From: Agrococcus jejuensis
Lineage (GTDB): Bacteria > Actinomycetota > Actinomycetes > Actinomycetales > Microbacteriaceae
Assembly: GCF_007679035.1 (NCBI RefSeq)
Contig: NZ_VEFR01000005.1
Span: 1-64,000 of the forward strand
Direction: 5' to 3'
DNA: 64,000 nucleotides
Shown here: piece after piece, positions 44,611 through 53,712 of the stretch
Layout: every line of letters begins with the position of its first letter
Position numbering within the stretch: the first letter of the stretch is position 1
The notes under the pieces: generated by a model
What the model saw: the letters and a program-made list of their open reading frames with translations, nothing else
Databases searched by the model: none
What the model was told of the DNA's origin: nothing
Position numbers and translations under genes: made by a program

Positions 44611-45596
44611 GCAGCAGCAACAACAAGCCGCAGCGGCCCCGAGGCAAGAAGGGCGCCACGAAGGGCACCGGCGGCAAGAACCGTCGCTCGCTCGAGGGCA
44701 AGGGCCCGACGCCGAAGGCCGAGGACCGCTCCTGGCACCCCGCCGGTCAGCGCAAGGCCGCCAAGGAGCGCCTCGCCGCGGCGCAGTCGCGCAGCGGCCG
44801 CCCCGCCCAGTCGCAGCCGCCGCGCCACCGCAAGCCGTCGAGCGCGAAGGACGACTCCGAGCTCGTCACCGGTCGCAACGCCGTGCTCGAGGCGCTGCGC
44901 ACGCGCATCCCCGCGACGGCGCTGTACGTCGCGGCGCGCATCGAGGTCGACGAGCGCGTGCAGGAGATCCTGAAGATCGCGACGTCGCGGCAGATCCCGA
45001 TCCTCGAGGTCATGCGCCCCGAGCTCGACCGCATGTCGGGCCCGGACACCGTGCACCAGGGCATCGCCATCAAGGTGCCGCCGTACGAGTACGCGCACCC
45101 GGGCGACCTGCTCGACCGCGCGGCGAAGGCGAAGGAGCCCGCGCTCATCGTCGCGCTCGACGGCATCACCGACCCCCGCAACCTGGGCGCGATCATCCGC
45201 TCGGCCGCGGCGTTCGGTGCCCACGGCGTCGTCGTGCCGCAGCGCAGGTCGGTCGGCGTCACGGCGTCGGCATGGCGCACGTCGGCGGGCGCCGCGGCGC
45301 GCACGCCCGTCGCGATGGCGGCGAACCTCACGCGCACGCTCGAGGAGCTGAAGGCCGAGGGCGTCTTCGTCGTCGGGCTCGACGGCGACGGCGACGTCGA
45401 CCTGCACGAGCTCGAGCTGGCGGACGGCCCGCTCGCGATCGTCGTCGGCAGCGAGGGCAAGGGGCTGTCGCGGCTCGTCGCCGAGACGTGCGACGCGATC
45501 GTCTCGATCCCGATCACGGCCGCGACCGAGTCGCTCAACGCCGGGATCGCCGCATCCGTGACGCTCTACGAGGTCGCGAAGCGCCGCAAGGGCTGA
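44607..45596 (+). CDS. rlmB: 23S rRNA 2'-O-methyltransferase RlmB (SpoU family)
   Basis: 329 residues. A basic, disordered N-terminus of about 80 residues precedes the substrate-binding domain and the SPOUT knot with [22 protein letters not shown] and [16 protein letters not shown], the three SpoU motifs. It methylates G2251-type ribose in 23S rRNA. It is coupled to cysS. Only three bases separate it from the convergent DUF4032 gene, so the transcripts may overlap. Confidence 0.93.
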   Translation: MSSSNNKPQRPRGKKGATKGTGGKNRRSLEGKGPTPKAEDRSWHPAGQRKAAKERLAAAQSRSGRPAQSQPPRHRKPSSAKDDSELVTGRNAVLEALRTRIPATALYVAARIEVDERVQEILKIATSRQIPILEVMRPELDRMSGPDTVHQGIAIKVPPYEYAHPGDLLDRAAKAKEPALIVALDGITDPRNLGAIIRSAAAFGAHGVVVPQRRSVGVTASAWRTSAGAAARTPVAMAANLTRTLEELKAEGVFVVGLDGDGDVDLHELELADGPLAIVVGSEGKGLSRLVAETCDAIVSIPITAATESLNAGIAASVTLYEVAKRRKG

Positions 45597-45599
45597 GCC

Positions 45600-46913
45600 T
45601 CAGACGAGGTCGCGCCAGTCGACCTCGAGGTCCTCGTCGCCGATCGGCTGCCCGTTGGGGCCGATGATCGGGATGGGCACCGTCTGCGTCGACACCTCGA
45701 GCACCGCCGCCTCGTCGCGCCGGTGCTCGAGCACGTCGACGATGTACGACTGCACGGCCTCGGCGAGCGGCACGCCGCGCGACTCCCGCTCGGCGATGTA
45801 CCAGCGGTGCTCGAGCACCTGGTGGAACACCTCCGCGGGCTCGAGCTTGCCGCGCAGGTGCCGCGGCACCGCCTGCACGATGGGCTCGAATCGCGACACG
45901 AGCCAGTCGTGCGCGAGCTGCTCGTCGTCGGCGTCGCTCTCACGTCGGCGCTGCGCGGCCGCGAACTGGTCGAGGTCGTTGAGCATGCGCCGAGCCTGGT
46001 TCTCCTCGGCGTCGAGGCCCGTGAGGCCCAGCAGGCGCCGGTGGTGGTGGCCGGCGTCGACGACCTTCGGCTGGATGCGCACGCTCGTCCCGTCCGCATC
46101 CGTGCGGATCTGCAGCTCGTCGATGTCGAAGCCGAGCGCGTTGAGCCGCTCGACCCGCTCGTTGATGCGCCACCGCTCGGCCTGGTCGAACTGCTCGACC
46201 GCCGTGAGCTGCGCCCACAGCTCGCGGTACTGCGCGACGATCGAGCCCGCCACGTCCACGGGGTCCTGGCCCTCGTCGAGGCGCCCGCCCGCCTGCAGGT
46301 CCAGCAGCTCGCCGGCGATGTTGACGCGCGCGATCTCGAGGTCGTTCTCGCGCTGCCCGCGCGACAGGCCGCCGGGGTAGAGCTTGCCGGTCTCGGCGTC
46401 GACGAGATACGCCGCGAAGGCACCGGCGTCGCGCCGGAAGAGCGTGTTCGACAGCGACACGTCGCCCCAGAAGAAGCCCACGAGGTGCAGGCGCACGAGC
46501 AGCAGCGCCAGCGCATCGACGAGCCGCTGCGCCGTCGCCACCTTGAGCGAGCCCGAGTAGAGCGCGCGATACGGCATCGAGAACTTCAGGTGCCGCGTCG
46601 CGAGGATGGTCTCGAGGGGCTCGCCGTGCTCGTCGACGCGACCGGCGACGACCGCGAGGGGCTCGACGCACGGCACCTGCAGGCGGCCGAGCCGGCGCAG
46701 CATGTCGTACTCGCCGCGCGCCATCTCGTCGCTCGTCTCCTTGAGCGCGACCACGCGCCCCGAGAGATGGGCGAAGCGCACGAGGTGCCGCGAGATCCCC
46801 TTCGGCAGGGTGACGACGACGTCGTCGGGCCACTGGTCGAGGGGGAGGTGCCACGGCATCTCGAGCAGGGTCGCGTCCATGAGGGCGGACGTGATGCGCA
46901 GGTTGCCGCTCAT
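45600..46913 (-). CDS. Kinase-like DUF4032 protein
   Basis: 437 residues. The N-terminal 200 look like a small-molecule or LPS kinase: ALKETSDEMARGEYDMLRRL has the lysine and C-helix glutamate, GFFWGDVSLSNTLF is the catalytic loop (D and N present), and YLVDAETG takes the DFG place. The C-terminal half is DUF4032, ending in a metal-site-like HHHRRLLG. The acceptor is unknown. It starts at 46913 and is divergent from a DsbA-like lipoprotein gene 51 bases away. Confidence 0.78.
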   Translation of the reverse strand: MSGNLRITSALMDATLLEMPWHLPLDQWPDDVVVTLPKGISRHLVRFAHLSGRVVALKETSDEMARGEYDMLRRLGRLQVPCVEPLAVVAGRVDEHGEPLETILATRHLKFSMPYRALYSGSLKVATAQRLVDALALLLVRLHLVGFFWGDVSLSNTLFRRDAGAFAAYLVDAETGKLYPGGLSRGQRENDLEIARVNIAGELLDLQAGGRLDEGQDPVDVAGSIVAQYRELWAQLTAVEQFDQAERWRINERVERLNALGFDIDELQIRTDADGTSVRIQPKVVDAGHHHRRLLGLTGLDAEENQARRMLNDLDQFAAAQRRRESDADDEQLAHDWLVSRFEPIVQAVPRHLRGKLEPAEVFHQVLEHRWYIAERESRGVPLAEAVQSYIVDVLEHRRDEAAVLEVSTQTVPIPIIGPNGQPIGDEDLEVDWRDLV

Positions 46914-46964
46914 GCTGCGAGCCTAGCCAGCCGACGCTCGGGTCGCCGGGCTAGCGTGCACCCC

Positions 46965-47702
46965 ATGCGCTCTCGCGGCAGCCGTGCCTCCGTCCTGCTC
47001 GCCCTCGTGCTGCTCGTGACGGGGTGCGTCGCGCTGCCGCCGGCGCCGCAGCCGCCGGCCGGCACGGCCACCGGTGGCGCGAGCATGCCCGCGAACATGG
47101 CGAGCCATGGGCTGCTGCTGCTGCCCTCGGGCCCCGTGGAGACGCCCGAGGCGGGTCCGACGCCCGTGCCGAGCGTCGTCGACGACTCGGTCGTGCACAT
47201 CCAGCTGTACCTGGACCCCAGCTGCTCGCACTGCGGCGACTTCGTCGAGACGAACGCCAGCCTGCTGGCGACGCTCATCACCGACGACGTCGCAGCCGTC
47301 GAGGTGCATCCCATCGCGATCCTCGATGCGTCGACCGGCGGAGCGTCGTCGCGAGCCGTCGCGGCGATCGCTGCGGCCGTCGACGAGGACCCGGCGATGG
47401 CATGGGCCCTCATCGTGCTGCTCCTGCCGACGATCGACGCGCATCCGGGCGGCTTCCCCCTCGAGCGGCTCGTGCAGGCGGCTGAGGGCGTGGGCCTCGA
47501 CGAGGCGACGATCGCCGCGATCGAGACGGGCGAGTTCGAGGAGTTCGCCGCGCTCGCGACCGAGTGGGCGACGACGAACCCCATCCCGGGCACCGACGAG
47601 ATGGTGACGGGCACGCCGACCGTGCTCGTCGACGGCGAGCGCTTCACGGGCGCGCCGACCGACGGGGCCGCATTCGAGGCGCTCGTCGCCGCGCACCGCT
47701 GA
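46965..47702 (+). CDS. DsbA-like thioredoxin-fold lipoprotein
   Basis: 245 residues. Lipobox VTGC (C21) anchors it outside. A P/A/T linker leads to a DsbA-type domain: LYLDPSCSHCGDF has the redox pair C87/C90, and GTPTVLVDGERFTG holds the cis-proline. It probably oxidises or isomerises thiols in exported proteins. TAGCGT lies seven bases before the ATG, so the mRNA may be leaderless. Two other DsbA-like genes lie 1.3-2.3 kb downstream. Confidence 0.85.
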   Translation: MRSRGSRASVLLALVLLVTGCVALPPAPQPPAGTATGGASMPANMASHGLLLLPSGPVETPEAGPTPVPSVVDDSVVHIQLYLDPSCSHCGDFVETNASLLATLITDDVAAVEVHPIAILDASTGGASSRAVAAIAAAVDEDPAMAWALIVLLLPTIDAHPGGFPLERLVQAAEGVGLDEATIAAIETGEFEEFAALATEWATTNPIPGTDEMVTGTPTVLVDGERFTGAPTDGAAFEALVAAHR

Positions 47703-47707
47703 GCCGC

Positions 47708-47756
47708 GCGCACGACGAAGGGGCGGAGCCCATGGCCCCGCCCCTTCGTCGTGCGC
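47708..47756. terminator. Bidirectional terminator between DsbA-like and msmK genes
   Basis: A perfect 19-bp stem, 47708-47726 with 47738-47756, around an 11-base loop lies between the two convergent genes. Confidence 0.9.
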
Positions 47757-47762
47757 TGCGCG

Positions 47763-48878
47763 CTAGAGCCGCTCGCCGGTCTCCGCGTCGAACAGGTGGA
47801 GGTGCGATGCGTCGGGCACCGCGAACACCTGGTCGCCGATGTGCGGGTGGCTGCGGCCGTCGACGCGGGCGACGAGGCTCACGCCGCCAGTCGCCTCCGC
47901 CTCGGTGTCGACCGCCTCGGAGACGTCGACGATCTTCGACGACTGCGCCGTGCCGTACAGGTAGCCGTCGGCGCCGAGCTCCTCGACGAGGTCGACCTTG
48001 ATCGGCAGGCCGGAGCCCGTCGGCGAGATCGTGAGGTCCTCGGGGCGGATGCCGACCGTGATCTGCTTCGCCTTCGCGAGCGTCTCGCGGGGGATCGGCA
48101 CGACGTGGTCGCCGAACAGCACGCCCTGGTCGTTCGTCGGCAGCTGCAGCAGGTTCATCGCCGGGCTGCCGATGAAGCCGGCCACGAACACGTTCGCGGG
48201 GCTCGCGTACAGGTCGCGCGGCGTGCCCACCTGCTGCAGGATGCCGTCCTTGAGCACCGCGATGCGGTCGCCCATCGTCAGGGCCTCGGTCTGGTCGTGC
48301 GTGACGTAGACCGTCGTGACGCCCAGGCGACGCTGCAGCGACGCGATCTGCGTGCGCGTCTGCACGCGCAGCTTCGCGTCGAGGTTCGACAGCGGCTCGT
48401 CCATGAGGAACACCTGGGGCTGACGCACGATGGCGCGACCCATGGCGACGCGCTGCCGCTGGCCACCCGAGAGGGCCTTCGGCTTGCGCGACAGGTAGGG
48501 CTCGAGGTCGAGCAGCTTCGCGGCCTCGAGCACGCGCTCGGCGCGCTCGTCCTTGCCGACGCCCGCGATCTTGAGGGCGAAGCCCATGTTCTCCGCCACG
48601 GTCATGTGGGGGTAGAGGGCGTAGTTCTGGAACACCATCGCGATGTCCCGGTCCTTGGGAGGCATGTCGGTGACGTCGCGGTCGCCGATGAGGATGCGAC
48701 CGTCGTTCACCTCCTCGAGCCCGGCGAGCATGCGCAGGGTCGTGGACTTGCCGCAGCCGGAGGGGCCGACGAGGACGAGGAACTCGCCGTCCGCCACCTC
48801 CAGGTCGATCGCATCGACTGCGGGACGGGTGCCACCCGGGTAGAGACGGGTTGCCTTGTCGAACGTGACAGACGCCAT
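47763..48878 (-). CDS. msmK: Sugar ABC transporter ATPase (MsmK/UgpC type)
   Basis: 371 residues. Walker [10 protein letters not shown], signature LSGGQRQR and Walker B VFLMDEPLSNLDAKL are followed by a regulatory OB-fold/TOBE region from about 240. Full-length MalK-type ATPases of this kind energise several sugar importers. No permease or binding-protein gene is nearby, so it is probably the shared ATPase for carbohydrate importers elsewhere. ATG 48878 has AGGAGG six bases upstream; ATG 48884 touches that site and is unlikely. Confidence 0.92.
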   Translation of the reverse strand: MASVTFDKATRLYPGGTRPAVDAIDLEVADGEFLVLVGPSGCGKSTTLRMLAGLEEVNDGRILIGDRDVTDMPPKDRDIAMVFQNYALYPHMTVAENMGFALKIAGVGKDERAERVLEAAKLLDLEPYLSRKPKALSGGQRQRVAMGRAIVRQPQVFLMDEPLSNLDAKLRVQTRTQIASLQRRLGVTTVYVTHDQTEALTMGDRIAVLKDGILQQVGTPRDLYASPANVFVAGFIGSPAMNLLQLPTNDQGVLFGDHVVPIPRETLAKAKQITVGIRPEDLTISPTGSGLPIKVDLVEELGADGYLYGTAQSSKIVDVSEAVDTEAEATGGVSLVARVDGRSHPHIGDQVFAVPDASHLHLFDAETGERL

Positions 48879-48893
48879 CGTCATCCTCCTTCA

Positions 48894-48950
48894 CCGGCAG
48901 GTACGTGCCGGACGATCCTTCGTGAATGGAAGCGGGACCTCGTAGTCCCG
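48894..48950. promoter_or_regulatory. Two 6-6-6 dyads before msmK
   Basis: CCGGCA-GGTACG-TGCCGG (48894-48911) and CGGGAC-CTCGTA-GTCCCG (48933-48950) are perfect dyads in the 160-base gap between msmK and the divergent DsbA-like gene. They could be operator sites or leader hairpins. Confidence 0.4.
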
Positions 48951-49038
48951 TGTGCTGACACTCTTGCATAGGCGCGGCGGAAGTTCATAGCGTTCGCCCG
49001 TATCCTGGTCTGCGGCCCCACGACCCCGACGAGGACCG

Positions 49039-49974
49039 ATGACGAACGATCGACGACTCACGAAGAACGAGCGACGCACGCAGGCGCGCGAGGCTGCCAA
49101 GGCGCAGCAGCAGAAGCGCCAGCGCGACGAGCGCCTGAGGAAGGGGCTCACGATCGGCGGCATCCTCGTGGGTGCGATCGCGATCGTGGCGATCGTCACG
49201 CTCGTGATCGTCAACGCGATCCGCCCGCCGGGCCCCGGCCCCGAGAACATGGCGTCCGACGGCATCGTCGTCGGCCAGGGCTACGTCGCCGAGACGACGC
49301 CGGCGCTCGCCGCCGACGAGGCGCCCGTCGCCACCGACGAGCGCGACGACGTCGTGCAGATCGTCATCTACCAGGACTACCTCTGCCCGTACTGCGGCCT
49401 CTTCGAGACCACGAACGGCGAGGCGATCGACCAGCTGATCTCCGACGGCGTCGCGACGGTCGAGTACCACCCGGTGTCGTTCCTCGACCGGCTCTCGCTC
49501 GGCGAGGAGTACTCGACGCGGTCCGCGAACGCCGCCGCCTGCGTCGCCGAGGCGTCCCCGGACAGCTTCTACGCGTGGAACACGCTCATGTACGAGAACC
49601 AGCCCGGCGAGAACACCGAGGGTCTCACCGACGACGAGATCATCGGCCTCGCCGAGCAGGCCGGCGTCGACACGAACGCGGCGTTCACCGAGTGCGTGGA
49701 GTCGGTGCAGTTCGAGTCGTGGGTGCAGCGAGCCACGCAGGATGCGCAGCTCGAGCCCGGCCCGTCGGGCGAGGACGGCGTGCAGATCACCGGCACCCCG
49801 ACGGTGCTCGTGAACGGCGAGCAGTACCGCGGCCAGCCCGGCGACGGCGCCTCCTTCACCGCGTTCGTGCAGGCGGCGCTCGGCCAGGTCACCGGCGAGA
49901 CGGCCACCGAGTCGCCGGCGCCCAGCGAGTCGCCGGCGCCCAGCGAGTCGACGCCCGCGCCGAGCGAGGGCTGA
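49039..49974 (+). CDS. Membrane-anchored DsbA-like protein
   Basis: 311 residues: a basic, glutamine-rich cytoplasmic start (1-35), one membrane helix (37-60) and an outer DsbA-type domain with YLCPYCG (C116, C119) and GTPTVLVNGEQYRG. A P/S/E tail with an APSES repeat ends it. It belongs to the DsbA_4-type family common in actinobacteria. It overlaps the next DsbA-like gene by one base (TGATG), so the two are made together and may work as a pair. Confidence 0.88.
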   Translation: MTNDRRLTKNERRTQAREAAKAQQQKRQRDERLRKGLTIGGILVGAIAIVAIVTLVIVNAIRPPGPGPENMASDGIVVGQGYVAETTPALAADEAPVATDERDDVVQIVIYQDYLCPYCGLFETTNGEAIDQLISDGVATVEYHPVSFLDRLSLGEEYSTRSANAAACVAEASPDSFYAWNTLMYENQPGENTEGLTDDEIIGLAEQAGVDTNAAFTECVESVQFESWVQRATQDAQLEPGPSGEDGVQITGTPTVLVNGEQYRGQPGDGASFTAFVQAALGQVTGETATESPAPSESPAPSESTPAPSEG

Positions 49975-50954
49975 TGCGCCTGCGCACCCGACGGGCCGGC
50001 GCCGGCCTGGTCGGGTGCGCGGCGCTGCTGCTCGTCGCGGGCTGCGCGCAGGGCGTCGAGCCCATCGGGCCCCAGTCGCTCGGCGAGCTGTCCGCCGCCT
50101 ACGTCGACGCCGGCGGCGCGTGCACCGACCTCGTGGAGCAGTACCGCGCATCCGACGACGACCCCGCCGTCGCGACGTGCGGCACCGACACGGTGCTGAC
50201 GCTCGCCGCCGACGACGCGCAGGCCTCGCGGCTGCGCACCGGTGCCCTGCTCCACGACGTGCCCGTGCTGTGGTCGGGTCGATGGATGGTGCAGGACGCC
50301 GACGTCGAGGCGCTGCAGGAGACGATCGGCGGTCAGATCGCCCGTCTCGAGCCGGCCGACGGCCCAGCGAACCTCGCCGACGCGCTCGTGGTCGACGCCG
50401 ACGGCGTGGTCGAGCAGGATGCCGTTCCCGCGGATGGCGAGCCCGACGCGGTGCCGGCGGACGGCACGGTCGTGACCGTGGTCGTCGACCCGACGTGCGA
50501 GTACTGCGCGCGCTTCCTCGAGGCGAACGGCGACCAGCTCGCCGAGTGGGCGGCGGACGGCACCGCGACGATCGCCTACGTGCCCGTGGCCATCGACGAC
50601 GCCGTCGAGTCCGGCTACGCGTCGTCGCTCGGCGTCGCGGCGCTCGCGTGCGTCGCCGACGCGGAGCCCGATGCGGCGCTGCCGTTCATCGAGGCGATGC
50701 TCGAGCGCAACGTCGACCTCGATGCTGCCGGCGTCGTCGAGCTCGCCGACGAGGCCCTCGACGGCGCGGGGGACTGCGTGACGCAGGGCACGTTCGCGTG
50801 GTGGACGCGGCAGGCGACCGAGCGCGCGCTCGCGGGGGCGCTCCCGGACGACCAGCCGCTCGGCGGCGTGCCGAGCGTCTACGTGGGCGACCGTCTGTAC
50901 TCGGGCGACGTGGCCGACGCCGGGGCGTTCGCGGCGTTCGTCGCAGCGGGCTGA
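49974..50954 (+). CDS. DsbA-like lipoprotein
   Basis: 326 residues. Lipobox VAGC (C24) anchors it. Residues 30-140 are an extra N-terminal region with two cysteines (GGACTDLV and VATCGTD) of unknown fold; the thioredoxin-like part holds CEYC (C175, C178) and GVPSVYVGDRLYSG. The extra region is not typical of DsbA and could be a partner-binding domain. It is coupled to the gene before it. Confidence 0.8.
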   Translation: MRLRTRRAGAGLVGCAALLLVAGCAQGVEPIGPQSLGELSAAYVDAGGACTDLVEQYRASDDDPAVATCGTDTVLTLAADDAQASRLRTGALLHDVPVLWSGRWMVQDADVEALQETIGGQIARLEPADGPANLADALVVDADGVVEQDAVPADGEPDAVPADGTVVTVVVDPTCEYCARFLEANGDQLAEWAADGTATIAYVPVAIDDAVESGYASSLGVAALACVADAEPDAALPFIEAMLERNVDLDAAGVVELADEALDGAGDCVTQGTFAWWTRQATERALAGALPDDQPLGGVPSVYVGDRLYSGDVADAGAFAAFVAAG

Positions 50955-51008
50955 CGCTCGCCCGGCGCAGCCGGCGGGGAGGCGGCGCTCGAGCGAGCGG
51001 CGCCGTCG

Positions 51009-51081
51009 AGCCTCCTGCCGGACTCGAACCGGCCACCTTCGCATTACAAGTGCGGTGCTCTACCTGATGAGCTAAGGAGGC
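51009..51081 (-). tRNA. tRNA-Thr (anticodon TGT)
   Basis: The minus strand folds as a full 73-base cloverleaf: acceptor GCCTCCT pairs with AGGAGGC, the anticodon loop is CTTGTAA, and the T arm has GCCGGTTCGAGTCCGGC. CCA is not encoded, unlike the tRNA-Lys gene at 9547. Confidence 0.97.
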
Positions 51082-51181
51082 GCTCGCAGCATCCTCGCAC
51101 GGCTTCGGCACCCCGCGGCGCGCCCGCCGCACGGATGCGGGAGGTGCCGGCGGCGGCACGTGCCGCGCGTAGGCTGGCTCG

Positions 51182-52111
51182 GTGCGCCTCGTGTGGATCC
51201 TCGCCGCCTTCGTGGGCGGCCTCGCCATGGCCGCGCAGAGCCGCGTCAACGGCGAGCTCGCCGTGCGGATCGGCGACGGCACGACCGCGGCGCTCATCTC
51301 GTTCGGCATCGGCCTCGCGCTCGTCGGCCTGCTCTCGATCCTGCTCCCCGCGGGTCGTGCCGGGGCGCGACGCATGGTCGTCGCGCTCCGCGAGGGCCGC
51401 CTGCGCTGGTGGTACGCGCTCACGGGCCTCTTCGGCGCCGTCGTCGTCGCGTCGCAGGGACTCGCGGTGCCGACGCTCGGCGTCGCACTCTTCACGGTCG
51501 GCATCGTCGCCGGCCAGACGCTCTCGGGCCTCGCAGTCGACCGCATGGGCATCGGCGTGCTCGCGGCGAAGCGCATCACGCCGCAGCGGGTGCTCGGCGC
51601 GCTGGTGACGATCGCGGCCGTCGGCGTGGGTGCCGCCGCGGGCGGCTTCCAGGCGTCGTCGATGCTGCTCGTGCTGCTGCCGCTCGTCGCGGGCATGCTC
51701 ATCGCCCTGCAGCAGGCGTTCGCGGGCCAGGTGCACCACCACACGCAGTCGGCGCTGACGCAGACGACGTCGAACTTCCTCGTCGGCACGCTCGCGCTCG
51801 CGGTCGTCGTCGCCGTGCGCCTCGCGTCCGGCGTCGAGCTCCAGGCGCTGCCGGGGGAGTGGTGGCTCTACCTCGGCGGCCCGCTCGGCTGCGCCTTCAT
51901 CGCGATCGCGGCCGTCGCGGTGCACCGCATCGGCGTGCTCGCGCTCGGGCTCGCCTCGATCGCAGGCCAGGTCGTCATGGCCCTGGTGCTCGACCTCGTG
52001 GCTCCGACGTCGGGGCATCCCGTGTCGGTGCTGTCGTACGTCGGCGCCGGCCTCGCGATCGCCGGCGTCGCCGTGTCGACGCTCCGCCGTCGGCCGCCCG
52101 CCGCGGCCTGA
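51182..52111 (+). CDS. DMT-superfamily permease (YdcZ/DUF606 type)
   Basis: 309 residues with ten membrane helices in two halves. LAAFVGGLAMAAQSRVNGEL at the start and NFLVGTLALAVV in the second half are the repeated YdcZ (PF04657) motifs. Members are drug/metabolite-type exporters with unknown substrates. TAGGCT ends six bases before GTG 51182, so the mRNA may be leaderless. It is transcribed away from tRNA-Thr. Confidence 0.85.
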   Translation: MRLVWILAAFVGGLAMAAQSRVNGELAVRIGDGTTAALISFGIGLALVGLLSILLPAGRAGARRMVVALREGRLRWWYALTGLFGAVVVASQGLAVPTLGVALFTVGIVAGQTLSGLAVDRMGIGVLAAKRITPQRVLGALVTIAAVGVGAAAGGFQASSMLLVLLPLVAGMLIALQQAFAGQVHHHTQSALTQTTSNFLVGTLALAVVVAVRLASGVELQALPGEWWLYLGGPLGCAFIAIAAVAVHRIGVLALGLASIAGQVVMALVLDLVAPTSGHPVSVLSYVGAGLAIAGVAVSTLRRRPPAAA

Positions 52112-52146
52112 CGCCGCAGCGTCGCCGCGTCAGCTGCGCGGGTCGG

Positions 52147-52545
52147 TCAGGACTTCGGCGTGAAGTCGAGGGCCACCGAGTTCATGCAGAAGCGGTCGCC
52201 CGTGGGCGTCTGCGGCGCGTCGTCGAAGACGTGGCCGAGGTGGCTGCCGCAGCGCGAGCACCGCACCTCGGTGCGCAGCATGCCCAGCGAGCGGTCCTCG
52301 ATCAGCGTCACCGCACCCGGGTCCGCCTGGTAGAAGCTCGGCCAGCCGCAGCCGGAGTCGAACTTCACCTCGTCGCTGAAGAGCTCCTGGCCGCACGCGC
52401 CGCACGAGTACACGCCGTGGCGGTTCTCGTCGAGCAGCGCGCCCGTCCACGGGCGCTCGGTGCCCGCCTCGCGCAGCACCTGGTACGCCTCGGGCGACAG
52501 GCGCTCGCGCCACTGGTCGTCGGAGGGGGCCTGGAAGTCGCTCAT
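52147..52545 (-). CDS. msrB: Peptide-methionine (R)-S-oxide reductase MsrB
   Basis: 132 residues, complete. Zinc ligands are in [10 protein letters not shown] and [14 protein letters not shown]; the catalytic cysteine is in [13 protein letters not shown]. It repairs methionine-R-sulfoxide in the cytoplasm. It is a single gene; MsrA is not in the window. ATG 52545 is convergent with the permease. Confidence 0.96.
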   Translation of the reverse strand: MSDFQAPSDDQWRERLSPEAYQVLREAGTERPWTGALLDENRHGVYSCGACGQELFSDEVKFDSGCGWPSFYQADPGAVTLIEDRSLGMLRTEVRCSRCGSHLGHVFDDAPQTPTGDRFCMNSVALDFTPKS

Positions 52546-52621
52546 GCCTCGATGCTACGCGCCGGGTCGGCTCGGCGCCGCAGCGCGGGCTACGCCGTCG
52601 GCGAAGGTATGATCGGTGCTC

Positions 52622-52864
52622 ATGTCCGAGCCGGAGGACGCCGACGATCTCACGGCGCTGCAACGGTCGATCCTCGACTTCGAGGGGTCGGCGCGCACGC
52701 ACGCGGGAGCCAAGGCGAGCGCGATCCGCGCACGGTTCGGATGGTCCACGACCCGCTACTACCAGCTGCTCAACGCGCTCATCGACACGGAGGCCGCCCT
52801 GCGATACGACGCCATGCTCGTGCGCAGGCTCCAGCGCATCCGCGATCGCGGGGAGGCATCGTGA
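52622..52864 (+). CDS. DUF3263 protein
   Basis: 80 residues. LTALQRSILDFEGSARTHAGAKASAIRARFGWSTTRYYQLLNALI is the DUF3263 signature, with a helix-turn-helix pattern, so it may bind DNA. TATGAT lies eight bases before the ATG. It overlaps the next gene, a LytR_C protein; the same pair is Rv0430-Rv0431 in M. tuberculosis (from memory). Confidence 0.88.
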   Translation: MSEPEDADDLTALQRSILDFEGSARTHAGAKASAIRARFGWSTTRYYQLLNALIDTEAALRYDAMLVRRLQRIRDRGEAS

Positions 52865-53376
52865 CCGACCGCTTCGACGACGCGCCGCGCATGGGGCGCG
52901 TGGGCGTGCACCGATCGACCGAGCGCACCTGGTGGCGGTGGTGGATGACGGCGATCGTCGCCGCCGCCGCATGCGTCGTGCTCGTGGTCGGGGGCCTCGG
53001 CGCCCTGCAGCTGCTGCAGGTCGGCAGCGTCGACACGAGCCTGCCGACCGGCCCGGAGGCGATCACCGATCCGTCGGCGCTGCCGGAGGGCACCTCCATC
53101 ACGCTGCTCGACGCCTCCGGCACCGGCGCCGCCGACGCGGTGGCCGCCACGTTGCAGTCGGGAGGCTGGCCCGTCGCGGCCGTCGCCGACGCGAGCGAGC
53201 AGCGCGCGACGACCACCGTCTACTACCAGGGCGCCGACCTCGAGGCCGCGGCGCTCGGCGTCGCGCAGGCGATCGGCGTGGATGCGACCGAGGCGACCGA
53301 CCAGGCGCTCTCGGGCTCCACGATCACGGTCATCGTCGGGTCGGGCGCCGCACCCGAGCCGTCCTCGACGCCCTAG
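52861..53376 (+). CDS. LytR C-terminal domain membrane protein (VirR-like)
   Basis: 171 residues: a cytoplasmic basic start, one membrane helix (30-52) and an outer LytR_C domain (SITLLDASGTGAADAVAATLQSGG). The LCP enzyme domain is absent, as in M. tuberculosis VirR (Rv0431), which is linked to envelope and vesicle control. GTG 52861 overlaps the DUF3263 stop (GTGA). The role here is inferred from that synteny. Confidence 0.82.
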   Translation: MTDRFDDAPRMGRVGVHRSTERTWWRWWMTAIVAAAACVVLVVGGLGALQLLQVGSVDTSLPTGPEAITDPSALPEGTSITLLDASGTGAADAVAATLQSGGWPVAAVADASEQRATTTVYYQGADLEAAALGVAQAIGVDATEATDQALSGSTITVIVGSGAAPEPSSTP

Positions 53377-53469
53377 GGCCGCTGAGCGGCGCTCGGCCAC
53401 GCCCACCCGTCCCCCAGGGCGGCCCTGTAGCCTCCCCCGCACGACTCGGCGAGGTGGAGGAGACGGCGC

Positions 53470-53682
53470 ATGCCCAGCGGCACGGTGAAGTGGTTCGATC
53501 GCGAGAAGGGCTTCGGCTTCATCGTCGTCGACGAGTCCGCCGCCGAGGTCTTCGTGCACTACCGCGACATCGAGATGGACGGCTTCCGCGTGCTCGCCGA
53601 GGGGCAGCGCGTGGACTTCGACCTCGACGTGGGCGAGCGACCCCAGGCACGTGCGGTCGTGCCCGGCGAGCCACGCCGCTGA
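53470..53682 (+). CDS. Cold-shock domain protein
   Basis: 70 residues. GTVKWFDREKGFGFIV and EVFVHYRDIE hold the RNP1 and RNP2 nucleic-acid-binding motifs. It is an RNA chaperone. A GAGGTGGAGGAG stretch precedes the ATG. It is a separate gene from the longer cold-shock protein at 63286. Confidence 0.92.
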   Translation: MPSGTVKWFDREKGFGFIVVDESAAEVFVHYRDIEMDGFRVLAEGQRVDFDLDVGERPQARAVVPGEPRR

Positions 53683-53712
53683 CCGCCTGCGGGGGCATCT
53701 AGTCTGTCGCGC

